A stretch of 64,000 nt of DNA, taken from contig JAIYCY010000031.1 of assembly GCA_027487775.1 (NCBI GenBank), positions 1 to 64,000 of the forward strand. Direction: 5' to 3'. This document shows positions 28,065 through 37,405 of this stretch, in pieces. Each line of letters starts with the position of its first letter. Position 1 is the stretch's first letter. The position numbers and the translations under genes were made by a program. Source of the DNA: Planctomycetaceae bacterium (GTDB taxonomy: Bacteria > Planctomycetota > Phycisphaerae > Tepidisphaerales > Tepidisphaeraceae). The notes under the pieces were generated by a model. That model saw only the letters and a list, made by a program, of their open reading frames with translations. It searched no databases and was not told where the DNA came from.

Positions 28065-28859
28065 TCACTCGACGGATTTCATTCCCCGCCGCACGCCCGG
28101 CAGCAGCAGCGGTCCGAGTTCTTCGTCTGTTGCCTCGCCTGCGATGAATCGACGCAAATTCTCATCGCCGCTCGCGCGTGCCTGGTCCGGCGTTCCGTCA
28201 AAGATCAATCGGCCGTGATACAGCATCACGATCCGCTTGCCGACCTTAAACGCGCTGGCCATGTCGTGGGTGACCACGATGCTGGTCACCTGCAACTCAC
28301 GTGTGAGTTTCAGGATCAACTCGTTGATCACATCCGAGCGAATCGGATCGAGTCCAGTTGTCGGCTCGTCGTAAAGGATGACTTCCGGCTCAAGCGCGAT
28401 CGCACGCGCAAGGGCCACGCGCTTGCGTTGCCCGCCTGAAAGCTGTGCTGGCATCTTGGGCCCCACCTCAGGAAGCCCGACCATCGCCAGCTTTTCCCTC
28501 GCGATCAATTCGATATCCGCCCGCGAACGTCGCGTGTGCTCGACCAGCGGGAATGCGATGTTTTCAAGACACGTCATCGAATCGAACAAGGCCCCCATCT
28601 GAAACAGAAATCCGAACCGCTTTCGCATCTCCACCAGATGGCGTTCTTGCAGACCATCCGTCCGTCGGCCGTCGAACCAGACTTCGCCGTCGTCGGGCCT
28701 GAGCAGTCCGACGATATGCTTGAGCATCACGCTTTTGCCGCTGCCGCTCGCGCCGATCACCACAACGCTCTCGCCGCGTTCGATCGACAGATTCAGCCCA
28801 TCGAGAACGACCTGCGAACCGAATCGCTTATGGATGTTTTTTAGCTCAATCAACGGCAT
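28065..28859 (-). CDS. ABC transporter ATPase, MlaF type
   Basis: A 264-residue ATP-binding subunit. Walker A GASGSGKS (36-43), Q-loop FLFQMGALFDSMT, signature LSGGQRKR, Walker B VILYDEPTTGLDP and an H-loop VVTHDM are intact. The FQ(M/S)GALFDSMTxxENxxFPL segment is typical of MlaF/Ttg2A ATPases, which power retrograde phospholipid traffic between the two membranes. No MlaE permease or MlaD (MCE) gene is in the window, so the partners are elsewhere. It lies 129 bp downstream of the acyltransferase on the same strand, consistent with a lipid-related operon. Confidence 0.88.
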   Translation of the reverse strand: MPLIELKNIHKRFGSQVVLDGLNLSIERGESVVVIGASGSGKSVMLKHIVGLLRPDDGEVWFDGRRTDGLQERHLVEMRKRFGFLFQMGALFDSMTCLENIAFPLVEHTRRSRADIELIAREKLAMVGLPEVGPKMPAQLSGGQRKRVALARAIALEPEVILYDEPTTGLDPIRSDVINELILKLTRELQVTSIVVTHDMASAFKVGKRIVMLYHGRLIFDGTPDQARASGDENLRRFIAGEATDEELGPLLLPGVRRGMKSVE

Positions 28860-28988
28860 ACGGTCTTCTCATCCTACCCGGGCGGCGTTGGAACATCCCG
28901 AACCGACTGCAACCAAGAGCACCCGCAAAACTCGCTTGGCCACACAGACCGACAAACGAACCCAACTGGCGTGTTGCATGTTAGCCCA

Positions 28989-29675
28989 TCAAACGCCCCG
29001 CCGCATCGCGCGTAGTTCACGGAGACTCTTGATCATCGAGCGAATCTCAGATTCGACGCGTCCGATCATCTCGCCGGCGGGCAGGTCGCACAGATCGATC
29101 GGATGTCCATACATCACATCGACCGGACGAGAACTGGGATACTTTTCGTGTCGATTCCACGCCTCGTACGACCCTTCGATCGCAACAGGCACCACCGGCA
29201 CGCGTGCCCGCTTGACGAGCAGCGCCATGCCCGATGCCAGGGGCCTCATCTCGCCGTCTTCGCTTCGTGTTCCTTCTGGAAACACCACCATCGCATGCCC
29301 AGCCTGCAACAGCGCGATCGACTGCTTCATCGCCGCCACATCACCGCGGCCGCGCTTGACCGGATGTGCGTTGAGCTTGGGCAGAATCTTTCCCATCACG
29401 CCGACGAAAAGCGTATCCCGCGCGAGAAACGACAACTGCCTCCTCACCTTCACACCCACGAAAGGCGGATCGAGAAAGCTCAGATGATTGGCAAGCAGCA
29501 GCACGCCTCCCTCAGAGGGAACGCGTTCGGCGTGGTGTGCCCTCAGATCAAACGCGAGCGTGCCCGCCGCATACAGACCGCTCCGAAAGAGCGAGTACAC
29601 CCACGAATAGCTTGGCGGTGCGGCCTGCAGACCCGCTGCACCCGACGCCGGTTCGACCATCGACGATTCACTCAT
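28989..29675 (-). CDS. plsC: 1-acyl-sn-glycerol-3-phosphate acyltransferase family protein
   Basis: A 228-residue membrane-associated acyltransferase that would make phosphatidate from lysophosphatidate. The catalytic HX4D box is NHLSFLD (63-69) and the substrate motif is FPEGTRS (132-138). The ATG at 29675 overlaps the stop of the upstream gene (ATGA), which decides the start; the frame is open nine codons further. The coupling to the PEGA/PD40 lipoprotein is odd functionally but fits an envelope operon with MlaF. Confidence 0.88.
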   Translation of the reverse strand: MSESSMVEPASGAAGLQAAPPSYSWVYSLFRSGLYAAGTLAFDLRAHHAERVPSEGGVLLLANHLSFLDPPFVGVKVRRQLSFLARDTLFVGVMGKILPKLNAHPVKRGRGDVAAMKQSIALLQAGHAMVVFPEGTRSEDGEMRPLASGMALLVKRARVPVVPVAIEGSYEAWNRHEKYPSSRPVDVMYGHPIDLCDLPAGEMIGRVESEIRSMIKSLRELRAMRRGV

Positions 29676-31654
29676 GGAACTTCCACCCGCCAAATCCCCC
29701 ACGTGCCCCCGCGGTTGCTACGGAAGTAAACCGCCTCGCGTATCGGGTCCCACTGCGGCTGATCGTCGATCGCAGAATTACTCGTGATCCGCTGCTTCGC
29801 CCCACCGTTCAGATCGATGACATACACGTCGCTTTCCAAAGGCAACACACTCTGTCCATCTCGGATGATCGGCTCGCGCAATGCAAAAATCACACGCGAT
29901 CCATCACTGCTGAACGAAGGGTCATACTCGTCGATGGTTGGCGTCTCGGTCAGCTTTGTCAGACCCGCACCGCCCTTGTCGCTGACCGTTGCCAGATCTC
30001 CCAAGCCGTCCTGCCCCGTCGGGACGACAAACACGAGCCGATCAAAGGTAGGCGCGAGTCGGGGTTGTCGGGCAGGCGAGGGCAACAACTCAGTTTCCAG
30101 CGTCGTGCCGACCACACTGCTATAGAGCCTCGGTTGCGTCTGTCGCGGGAGCATCGCCTGATAAAATACGCGCGGCGTGCGACCGGCGTCCAGACTCGGA
30201 TAGAGATGATCCCCGCTCCCGCCACTTAATCGTGTCGCGCCGCCCTGACCGTCGACGGGAATGCTCCAAATGTTAAATCGCCCGCCGCCTCGATCGCTGG
30301 AAAAGACAACGGACTTCCCGTCGGGCGAGAACGTCGGCGCGAGGTCTGTCGTCGTGCCGTCGCCGAGAAATGTCATCCCGCCACGGCCATCGACTGGAAA
30401 TCGCGCAATGCGCGTCGTCGGTCGATCACCATCAAACTCGACCAGTCCCACCACAATCGAAGATCCATCAGGCGACACGGCATACGACTGCAAATGAAAT
30501 TGTTCCGGCACTTCCATCACGCGCACCGCCGCCTTCATGCCCGGATCGCCCGGCCCGGTCGTGGGCAGCTTGTAAGCCATGCTCTCGATCGTTCGGATCG
30601 CCAGTTTCCATTCGCGCGACACCGACTCAAATCCGAGCGTCCGGAGCGTCGTGGGCCTTTCCATGATCTCGCGCAGTTTGAGATTGTACGTGTCGCGACC
30701 TTCGTCCCACCCGACGACCAGCTTGGAAGGCTCCCACAGTTCGCCCGCGCGCTCGTGCGTCAAGTCAAACTCGAACGTGGGAAGATTCGCCTCTGCATCG
30801 GGCAGAAACTCCAGCGTCACAAGCCGCCGACCTTCTTCGTTTGCGGCGACAAACTCTCCGTTCAGTCGCGCCACGGCATCGGACGGCTCGGGTATGATCT
30901 CGACGGTCTTTGCAAATGTCTGCATTCGCACAACAGCCTCATTCGAGCCCTCGTCCCAATCGAGGCCAACCAGCGTGTCGCGATATCCCGGCAGCCGGGC
31001 CACGAGGCTCTTGAGCTTGAATCGCTGGCTCGCGATGTCGTATTCAAATGGCACGTCTTTCAGCATGACCGGTGATTGGCCGATCGCACGACCATCCAAC
31101 TCGAGCTTGGCTCCTTCTGGAATACTGCGTAGCGTGAGATTTTTGGAGAGCGGATTGAGCTTCAGAACGACCTGACTCTGATCGGCGACGAACGGCACGC
31201 TCACCTCGACCGGCGCAAAGTTCGCCGCCGACGCTCGCAAGACACCCGGCACGGCGCGGCCGGTCGAATCGATCCGGAAAGGCAGCTCGATCCGCGTACG
31301 CGGGCCACGTCCGACCGCCTGACCATCTAGTTGAATACTCGCCTCGATCGGGGGATCGATCACGACTTCCAGCGGCCGGGTTTGCGGCTCAAGCGTGACC
31401 TTGATCTCAGGCCCCGCAGTGGCGAGCGTGACGTTCTGTCTCGCATCGCGAAATCCGTCCCGTGTTACCCCCAGCACGTTCGTCGGACGATCCTCGCTAA
31501 AACTCATGCGTACACGTACCGCCCCGCTGCCCACTTCAGCACCGTTCACCAGGATCCGCGCGTCCGGCGGACTCGTCGTGATTCGATACTCGCGCACCTG
31601 TGCGCAGCCCACGAGGCACATCAACACGATTCCAAAACATGCGGCTAGTCGCAT
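29672..31654 (-). CDS. PEGA-domain and PD40/TolB-type beta-propeller lipoprotein
   Basis: A 660-residue protein beginning with a lipoprotein signal MRLAACFGIVLMCLVGCAQ. Two or more PEGA modules follow (TTSPPDARILVNGAEVGSG and RSIPEGAKLELDGRAIGQSP). The C-terminal 280 residues contain WD40-like PD40 blades (AVSPDGSSIVVG, PTFSPDGKSVVFSSDRGG and DPSFSSDGSRVIFA) resembling the TolB propeller. It is probably an envelope-anchored scaffolding or binding protein. The start at MRLAACFG gives a clean lipobox; the open frame continues 20 codons upstream. The stop overlaps the plsC start. Confidence 0.82.
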   Translation of the reverse strand: MRLAACFGIVLMCLVGCAQVREYRITTSPPDARILVNGAEVGSGAVRVRMSFSEDRPTNVLGVTRDGFRDARQNVTLATAGPEIKVTLEPQTRPLEVVIDPPIEASIQLDGQAVGRGPRTRIELPFRIDSTGRAVPGVLRASAANFAPVEVSVPFVADQSQVVLKLNPLSKNLTLRSIPEGAKLELDGRAIGQSPVMLKDVPFEYDIASQRFKLKSLVARLPGYRDTLVGLDWDEGSNEAVVRMQTFAKTVEIIPEPSDAVARLNGEFVAANEEGRRLVTLEFLPDAEANLPTFEFDLTHERAGELWEPSKLVVGWDEGRDTYNLKLREIMERPTTLRTLGFESVSREWKLAIRTIESMAYKLPTTGPGDPGMKAAVRVMEVPEQFHLQSYAVSPDGSSIVVGLVEFDGDRPTTRIARFPVDGRGGMTFLGDGTTTDLAPTFSPDGKSVVFSSDRGGGRFNIWSIPVDGQGGATRLSGGSGDHLYPSLDAGRTPRVFYQAMLPRQTQPRLYSSVVGTTLETELLPSPARQPRLAPTFDRLVFVVPTGQDGLGDLATVSDKGGAGLTKLTETPTIDEYDPSFSSDGSRVIFALREPIIRDGQSVLPLESDVYVIDLNGGAKQRITSNSAIDDQPQWDPIREAVYFRSNRGGTWGIWRVEVP

Positions 31655-31748
31655 CACCGCATCATGCCACGTCATCCCCGCACCCACAAATCCCGCCACT
31701 TCCATGCGCATCATTCGCCCTTCGCGTTCATCGCACTATGATCCCGAC

Positions 31749-33038
31749 ATGCCTGACGCGCGGCCGCTCGACATCAGACTTCTCGGCCCCGGCGATTCCC
31801 GCCAATGGCACTTCCAGTCCGACGCACCCGCACTCCATCACGACCTGACCCACACCGATCCACTCAAAACCCTGCAAGATCTCAACGATCGATGGCACCA
31901 TCTTCCCGAAGGTCGTCGCCTGATCGGGGTCTTTTCTTACGAACTCGCCCGGCACTTCGAGTCGCTCCCAGCCCGGTACCCCTCGCCCGGCGATTGGCCG
32001 CTGATCGCGTTCTCCGAACATGATGCGCCCACAGCGCCCGCCGCACATCAGGACAGGGTCGAAATCGACGACCGAGCCAAATCCCGTGTCAGATGTGCCA
32101 CACGATTGCGTCCGCGTATCCCCGCCGACGTCTATCGACGCTCGATCGAACGCGCCATCGACTACATCGCAGCCGGCGATATTTTTCAGGTGAATCTCAC
32201 GCAGCGTTTTGACGCGGCTCTGCAGAGCGATCCCGGCGTCGCCGATTTTGATGACCTTCAACGGGTGAACGCGCTCAAATCGCACCTCACCCGCGCCGCC
32301 GACCGATTGACCGCCCGTCCTCACGCACGGTTCGGCGCGTATCTCGACTGGGGCGACTTCGCAGTGCTGAGCCATTCTCCGGAGCTCTTTCTTCGCATCG
32401 AGCCATCGCCCGCCGGCCGCAAGATCATGACACGCCCGATCAAGGGCACCCGGCCACTAGGCCCCGGCATGCGCGACGCGCTGGAAGCCAGCGTTAAGGA
32501 TCGCGCCGAGTTGGCCATGATCGTCGATCTGCTTCGCAACGACCTCGGCCGGATCTGTCGCGTCGGATCAGTTCACGTCACCGCGCCGCGCGAGATCGAA
32601 GAGCACCCGACGGTCTTGCACACATCCGCCACCATCGAAGGGATGCTGCGCGACGAGATAACACTCACCGACATCCTACGCGCAACGTTCCCCTGCGGCT
32701 CGATCACCGGCTGTCCCAAGATTCGCGCGATGCAGATCATCGACGAACTCGAACCGCACGCCCGCGGGCCTTATTGCGGCGCGATCGGCTGGCTCGGATC
32801 AGGTGGTGCGCTCGAGTTCTCCGTCGCCATCCGCACCGCAACATACGCCCATGGCAAGCTATGGATCGACGCCGGCGGAGGGATCGTCGCCGACAGTTGT
32901 CCGCACGACGAGTATCGCGAGACGCTCGTCAAGTGCCGCTCGCTGCTCGAAGGCCTGTCGATGCCGATGGATGTCGATGAGCCGATCCACCTGCCGTCTG
33001 GTCTGCCCGATCGCCGCCTGAGCGCAGCTCAACGCTAA
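31749..33038 (+). CDS. pabB: Aminodeoxychorismate synthase component I
   Basis: Chorismate-utilising enzyme of folate synthesis: chorismate plus ammonia gives 4-amino-4-deoxychorismate. It has 429 residues. The Lys-containing loop RPIKGTRPLG (about residue 229) is the PabB form; anthranilate synthase TrpE has PIAGTRP there. FPCGSITGCPKIRAMQIIDE, LLRNDLGRI and GGGIVADS are conserved. No glutaminase (PabA) gene is adjacent. The ATG at 31749 is used because the frame continuing upstream lies over the divergent lipoprotein gene. Confidence 0.92.
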   Translation: MPDARPLDIRLLGPGDSRQWHFQSDAPALHHDLTHTDPLKTLQDLNDRWHHLPEGRRLIGVFSYELARHFESLPARYPSPGDWPLIAFSEHDAPTAPAAHQDRVEIDDRAKSRVRCATRLRPRIPADVYRRSIERAIDYIAAGDIFQVNLTQRFDAALQSDPGVADFDDLQRVNALKSHLTRAADRLTARPHARFGAYLDWGDFAVLSHSPELFLRIEPSPAGRKIMTRPIKGTRPLGPGMRDALEASVKDRAELAMIVDLLRNDLGRICRVGSVHVTAPREIEEHPTVLHTSATIEGMLRDEITLTDILRATFPCGSITGCPKIRAMQIIDELEPHARGPYCGAIGWLGSGGALEFSVAIRTATYAHGKLWIDAGGGIVADSCPHDEYRETLVKCRSLLEGLSMPMDVDEPIHLPSGLPDRRLSAAQR

Positions 33039-33078
33039 GCGCTTCGTATCGACACGTGGGTGTGTACAGGGCATAATC

Positions 33079-33639
33079 ATGTCCATGGCCCATCGAAATC
33101 TCCGCAGTCGCGTGCTCCTTCGCAACCTGACCGGTCTCGGCATCGCGACGGCCATGCTGTCCATCGCTTGCGCGTCGATTGCGCGTGCCGAAGAGCCCGC
33201 GTCTCCGCCCGCCGCGCAGGAATCGCCCTTTGTCGTGATCTCCGCCACCGATACCGCAGCGCTGAAGGCCGCGATCGGTCAGGATGTCGTCGTCGAGGGC
33301 ACGATCGAGCGTGCCGAATGGAGCCGCAGCGGCAAGGTCATCAACATCGAGTTCAAAGGCGCGTCCGCCGACGGTTTCATCGCAGTCGCGTTCGATCGCA
33401 TTCGCAAGAAGCTCGACGAAAGTTTCAACGGCGACTTCGCCAAGACCATGACCGGCGCGACCGTACGCCTGCGTGGCAAGCTCGAAGCCAGCGGCGCGAA
33501 GGACCCGAAGTTTGCCAATCGGCCCCAGCTCATCATCAGCGACCCGTCGCAAGTCACCATCGTCCCCGCCGAGACCCCGCCTGAAAACACCGCACCAGCA
33601 GACGCATCGCCCGCCTCACCTGCACCGCCGGCTCAATGA
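33079..33639 (+). CDS. Exported hypothetical protein with OB-fold-like core
   Basis: A 186-residue exported protein. A signal peptide of about 37 residues ends at ARA, followed by a Pro/Ala linker. The core (VVVEGTIERAEWSRSGKVINIEF ending ...LIISDP) has the strand pattern of a small OB-fold, as in proteins annotated with nucleic-acid-binding OB domains, but this is only resemblance. A Pro/Ala-rich tail ends the protein. It lies 40 bp after pabB on the same strand. Confidence 0.6.
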   Translation: MSMAHRNLRSRVLLRNLTGLGIATAMLSIACASIARAEEPASPPAAQESPFVVISATDTAALKAAIGQDVVVEGTIERAEWSRSGKVINIEFKGASADGFIAVAFDRIRKKLDESFNGDFAKTMTGATVRLRGKLEASGAKDPKFANRPQLIISDPSQVTIVPAETPPENTAPADASPASPAPPAQ

Positions 33640-33851
33640 CAAGCGACTGATGCCAGGTCAACAATCGTCTCGTGCTGTTGCTCCTCGAAGAAATGTCGTC
33701 GAAGAGGAAGCTTCCGATCTGAAATCGGCGCAAGACGTTTCGAGACCTGAGTTGACATGAGTCACACTTCCCCGCCGCAAGATGAATCACTCCTGCGTGC
33801 GTTGATGCGTTAGCCAGCGTGAATCTAATGGTCGATTGATGTCTTTGAGCG
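33640..33851. other. Convergent intergenic gap with no recognised feature
   Basis: The region lies between the 3' ends of the exported OB-like gene and the RnfD-like gene. I see no strong hairpin with a T-run and no convincing frame. Confidence 0.4.
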
Positions 33852-34988
33852 TCATCGTCTCCAACGCGAAAGCGTATGGACGATCAACAACCCCACCCAC
33901 GCCCCTGACATCGGCGCGACCAACACGCCCCCCGCCATCATCGCACCCGCCAGCACACCGAACCATGCGCGCCATCGCGGTGACACGGGTCTGACGGCCG
34001 GCCTCGTCGCGATCAGGACCATCGCCGGCACGATCGGCGTTCCCAGCAACAGATAGCCCAGAACGACCATCGACATCGACATCGACCAATCCGCCGCGCC
34101 AAGCATGGCAACGCCTGCCGCCAGCACCACCACCGCGCCGCCAATCGCACCCGCGACCGTCCGCGCATCATCCACACCGCGCCACGCGAGCAGCAGCAGC
34201 GCCACCATCGCGGCCGCTGCGCTGGTCATCCCGATCGCACCCGGATGCGCGCCGATCACCACATCACCCATCCGCGGCGCGTGCATGCGTCGCCATTCTT
34301 CGACTTCGTCCGCGCCGACGCGATCTCTGCTCCGCAGGGCCGCTGAAAACACGTCGAGCGATTCAGTCATGGATCTCCGCTCAATCACCGCGCCCCGCTG
34401 GTCCATCCAAGCCACGCCGGGCGAAGCCACATCAACCCGCCGCTCATCCGCTTCACTCCCCGGCGTGATCGCACGCCGTGCCAAGCCCGCGTCCATCACA
34501 TCCGCATGAAACAGACCCGTCCGCCCGAGCAATCGATCTGCAATCAGATTCGATCCGAGCATCAACTGCAGCATGACGATCGCCACCAGCGCCGGCTCGA
34601 ATCGATATCGACCCACACGATTGGCGAACGCTACGAGCAATCCCATCAAAAGCCCCGCCGCCGGCGCGATCGCCCAGAGGTCGCGGCTCATACCGATCAC
34701 CTGCTCGCCCGGCAACAATCCCGCCTGCGCAGGCAAGGACAATCCAACGATGATCGACCCTGACAACCACCACCAGTTTCGCTCCTGACCGCCGGAAATC
34801 CGATGAAACACACGCACCACGATTCCAGCCGTTACCACCGTCACGCCCACCGCAATCACCGCCCGCAGGCCAAACCACGCGACGCCCGGCACCATCATCA
34901 AGAGCGTAGCCGCCGTCCAAGCACGCTCGCTTTCCGACATCACTCGACGCAGCCGAACGCGAAGCCGTCGATATCGCTCTGCGATCAT
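33852..34988 (-). CDS. RnfD/NqrB-like integral membrane protein
   Basis: A 378-residue multi-spanning protein with about nine hydrophobic helices. The segment GDVVIGAHPGAIGMTSAAAAM matches the RnfD/NqrB pattern (G..PGSIGETSALA). The region before it, where RnfD and NqrB have an S/T-G-A-T site for covalent FMN, reads SMTESLDVFSA and shows no canonical site, so flavinylation may be lost. Its ATG overlaps the stop of the RnfC-like gene (ATGA), so the two are coupled. They probably form a membrane electron-transfer module lacking RnfA, B, E and G. Confidence 0.7.
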   Translation of the reverse strand: MIAERYRRLRVRLRRVMSESERAWTAATLLMMVPGVAWFGLRAVIAVGVTVVTAGIVVRVFHRISGGQERNWWWLSGSIIVGLSLPAQAGLLPGEQVIGMSRDLWAIAPAAGLLMGLLVAFANRVGRYRFEPALVAIVMLQLMLGSNLIADRLLGRTGLFHADVMDAGLARRAITPGSEADERRVDVASPGVAWMDQRGAVIERRSMTESLDVFSAALRSRDRVGADEVEEWRRMHAPRMGDVVIGAHPGAIGMTSAAAAMVALLLLAWRGVDDARTVAGAIGGAVVVLAAGVAMLGAADWSMSMSMVVLGYLLLGTPIVPAMVLIATRPAVRPVSPRWRAWFGVLAGAMMAGGVLVAPMSGAWVGLLIVHTLSRWRR

Positions 34989-35989
34989 CGATCACCCCCT
35001 GCTGCCACATGCCCAATCTGCAAACGGGCTTCCAAGATCGTCCCATGGATCGGCAACATCGAAGGACAGACTGCCGTACACAATCCGCATCCTACGCATG
35101 ATCGCAGTTCCTCATTCGTTCGATCCAACATCGCTCCGCGTTCGCGTGCCAGATCCGTCGCCCGCGCAACATCATCAAGCAGCCTCGCCGGATGAAGATT
35201 CACCGGACAAACTTCCACGCACGCCCCGCATCGCTCGCACGCCAGCGGATCCGTATGCACCGCCGGCACCAGATGAATCACCTGTTCCCCCGCATCCCAG
35301 ATCAACGCGTCCGCATCAACGCTCCGCCCGCGCAAGACCGCCCCCGCCACCACGCGCTCCGGCGTCACACCGCTGATGAGTCTCGTGACGCTCACACCCG
35401 GTTCCACCAAAAACCATCGACGTGATCCCCGCCCATGGTCCACCACAACCACCGGCATCCGCCGCGCTTGACCAAACCGCGTCGCGACCAAACTCCCATC
35501 CACCACAACACCCACACGCAGGCGATCCCGCAGAATGGCTGCATCTGCTTGCGGATAGAGTCCATCCAGCCGCACCAGCCGACCGATTCGCTCGATCACC
35601 TCCGAGAGCGTGCGAAGCGTTCGGCGATCGATCGACCTGGGGACGACGAGCGTCGCCTGCTCGGGCCGATATTGCTCGATCAAAACCTCCACACCCGATC
35701 GCAGTGCCTCCGGCTCCGCAGTTGCAAATCGCATCAACACCGGCGAAGCCGGCTCCAGATCAAGCAGACTGATCGCAATCGACTGTCCGATCCGCTTCCC
35801 ATCGGGTGTCAGCGGCAGATCATCCGTCGTGCGGCGCAGCGGAAGGCTCGCCTCATCACTCACACCGATCGGATTCGCCTGCCTGGTGATCACCTCAAAT
35901 TCGCCGGATGCATCCCCCGCCCGCAGCGATGGCGTGAGCTCTCCCAGGATCGATAGTCTCGCTCCGCTCTGACCGCTTCGTCCGAGCAT
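34985..35989 (-). CDS. RnfC-like protein with two 4Fe-4S clusters
   Basis: A 334-residue protein. The C-terminus has CERCGACVEVCPVNLHP (about residue 247) and CVGCGLCTAVCPSMLPIH (about 294), the paired ferredoxin-type clusters of RnfC with the RnfC-style CPSxxP end. The preceding 240 residues resemble the SLBB/barrel-hybrid part of RnfC but are short, and I do not see the usual FMN/NADH Rossmann loop (GxGGAGFP). It is coupled to the downstream RnfD-like gene. It may pass electrons to a membrane partner without acting as an NADH dehydrogenase. Confidence 0.72.
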   Translation of the reverse strand: MLGRSGQSGARLSILGELTPSLRAGDASGEFEVITRQANPIGVSDEASLPLRRTTDDLPLTPDGKRIGQSIAISLLDLEPASPVLMRFATAEPEALRSGVEVLIEQYRPEQATLVVPRSIDRRTLRTLSEVIERIGRLVRLDGLYPQADAAILRDRLRVGVVVDGSLVATRFGQARRMPVVVVDHGRGSRRWFLVEPGVSVTRLISGVTPERVVAGAVLRGRSVDADALIWDAGEQVIHLVPAVHTDPLACERCGACVEVCPVNLHPARLLDDVARATDLARERGAMLDRTNEELRSCVGCGLCTAVCPSMLPIHGTILEARLQIGHVAAGGDR

Positions 35990-36081
35990 TTCGAAACCTC
36001 GCTCTCATCCCCGCAAACTCAAACACACATCACAGATCGAAACGAATCTCTTCGCAATCGATCAGACCCAATCAACAGTCC

Positions 36082-36924
36082 TCAACTCGCAAGCGGAATC
36101 TCCGCCCGCTCGCAGACGCGTCGCAAGGCCTTGACCGCCGTCGCGAACAGATCCGCGCCAGTCTCGCCATGCGAATGGCCCGCCACTTTCAGGTGCGGCT
36201 CAAGGCTCAGGAATCCTCGATAATCCGATGCGTAAGCGTCCTTGAGAATTTCGAAAATCTTCCCATCACCCTCACCTGCGGGCACGACGGTTCCGCCTAC
36301 GGCTTTCGCGTCTTTCACGTGGATATGCGTCGTAAAGGGCTTGAGCGCGGGCCAGCACGCCAGGGGGTCCTGTCCGCACTGCACAAAGTTGGCGAAGTCA
36401 AACGCCGTCCGCAGCCGCGGATGGTTGATGGTCTTCATCAGGTCGATGCATCTCGCCCCGATGTCGCCGTAAATCCCCTTTTCATTTTCATGCACCATCA
36501 CCACATCGGTCTTGCTATCGAGCAGAAGCTGAATCTGATCGCCCAACAAATCGATCACACGCGACCGAATCGGCTCGATCGGCCCTTTTCCCTCGCCTCC
36601 TTCGGGATAGAAGCTAAAGACACGAATCAGCGGCGCGCCGAAATGAATCGCTGCGTCGATCGCGCGTTTGAACTGATCGAGGAGTTGCTGCCTCGGCGTG
36701 TCGATCGGCTTCTTTCCGCAAGGGCTGCCGATGCTGATAACGCCCAGACCGGCGTCGAGCAGGGCTTTGCGAATGTCGTTTCGTTGTGATTCGGTAAAGT
36801 CCAGGACATTCGTGCCCGCCACCGACCGCAGTTCAAAATGCGTCAGTCCGAGCGACTTAAACGTATCGATCTGACCGGACAGTTCCGGGCCGACTTCATC
36901 CGCAAAACCTGAGAGCTTGAGCAT
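36082..36924 (-). CDS. Sugar phosphate isomerase/epimerase family (xylose isomerase-like TIM barrel)
   Basis: A 280-residue AP endonuclease 2/xylose isomerase-like TIM barrel. Typical strands are LGLTHFELRSV, VISIGSPCGK, PLIRVFSFYP with GGEG, VMVHENEKGIYGD (metal Glu) and RTAFDFANFVQCG (metal Asp), followed by THIHVKDAK and GGFLSLEPHLK-like RGFLSLEPHLK. It probably acts on a sugar or inositol derivative. AGGA lies 9 bp before the ATG at 36924, which is preferred to another ATG seven codons upstream. Confidence 0.85.
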   Translation of the reverse strand: MLKLSGFADEVGPELSGQIDTFKSLGLTHFELRSVAGTNVLDFTESQRNDIRKALLDAGLGVISIGSPCGKKPIDTPRQQLLDQFKRAIDAAIHFGAPLIRVFSFYPEGGEGKGPIEPIRSRVIDLLGDQIQLLLDSKTDVVMVHENEKGIYGDIGARCIDLMKTINHPRLRTAFDFANFVQCGQDPLACWPALKPFTTHIHVKDAKAVGGTVVPAGEGDGKIFEILKDAYASDYRGFLSLEPHLKVAGHSHGETGADLFATAVKALRRVCERAEIPLAS

Positions 36925-37023
36925 GCGCTCGATCCTACGAAGCATCGATGCCGATGCAACGCATCGAAGCCGTCAACCTTCGCAAAAGCGCAAAGCGTCA
37001 AAAGAGAAAGTGCCCCGCCAAGC

Positions 37024-37096
<73 letters not shown>

Positions 37097-37186
37097 GTCG
37101 CAGGGAAATGATATCCACACCCCGTAACACTGGCAAACCGGGCAAGTTGAATGTACATTGCACGGCTCGAATGAAAGGAGTACGTC

Positions 37187-37261
37187 ATGGGTAAGCCGCG
37201 ACGCCGACGAAAAGTCGGCAGTAAAAAGCGCAAAGCACGCCGCGACCGTCGTAAACGCTGA
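37187..37261 (+). CDS. Tiny, extremely basic protein (24 residues)
   Basis: The ATG at 37187 is preceded by AAAGGAG (37174-37180) at 6 bp, a strong ribosome binding site. The 24-residue product starts MGKPRRRRKVGSKKRKAR and ends RRDRRKR, so two thirds of it is Lys or Arg. It resembles the small ribosome-associated basic peptides (Thx-like or the COX24/AURKAIP1-like bacterial proteins), but I cannot assign it to one. It stands alone between tRNA-Arg and ppk1. Confidence 0.65.
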   Translation: MGKPRRRRKVGSKKRKARRDRRKR

Positions 37262-37405
37262 ACGGCAAACGGGGGTCTGACAGGCCATCGCGCCGTCAGA
37301 TGGTTGCCATCCAAAGTTCAGTGCTGAACTGTTCAGTGTTGCACTTGATTCACGCTCGATCCAAAGACGGTCGAGTGGCTGTCTGCCGAATCCGGTCCGA
37401 TCGAC

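Noticed and set aside
27799-28068. 89-codon protein coupled to the MlaF-like gene
   Set aside because: The translation mostly reflects three DNA repeats and lacks family features; kept only as a possibility in the intergenic entry.
33852-35989. Complete Rnf or Nqr complex
   Set aside because: Only C- and D-like subunits are present in the window.
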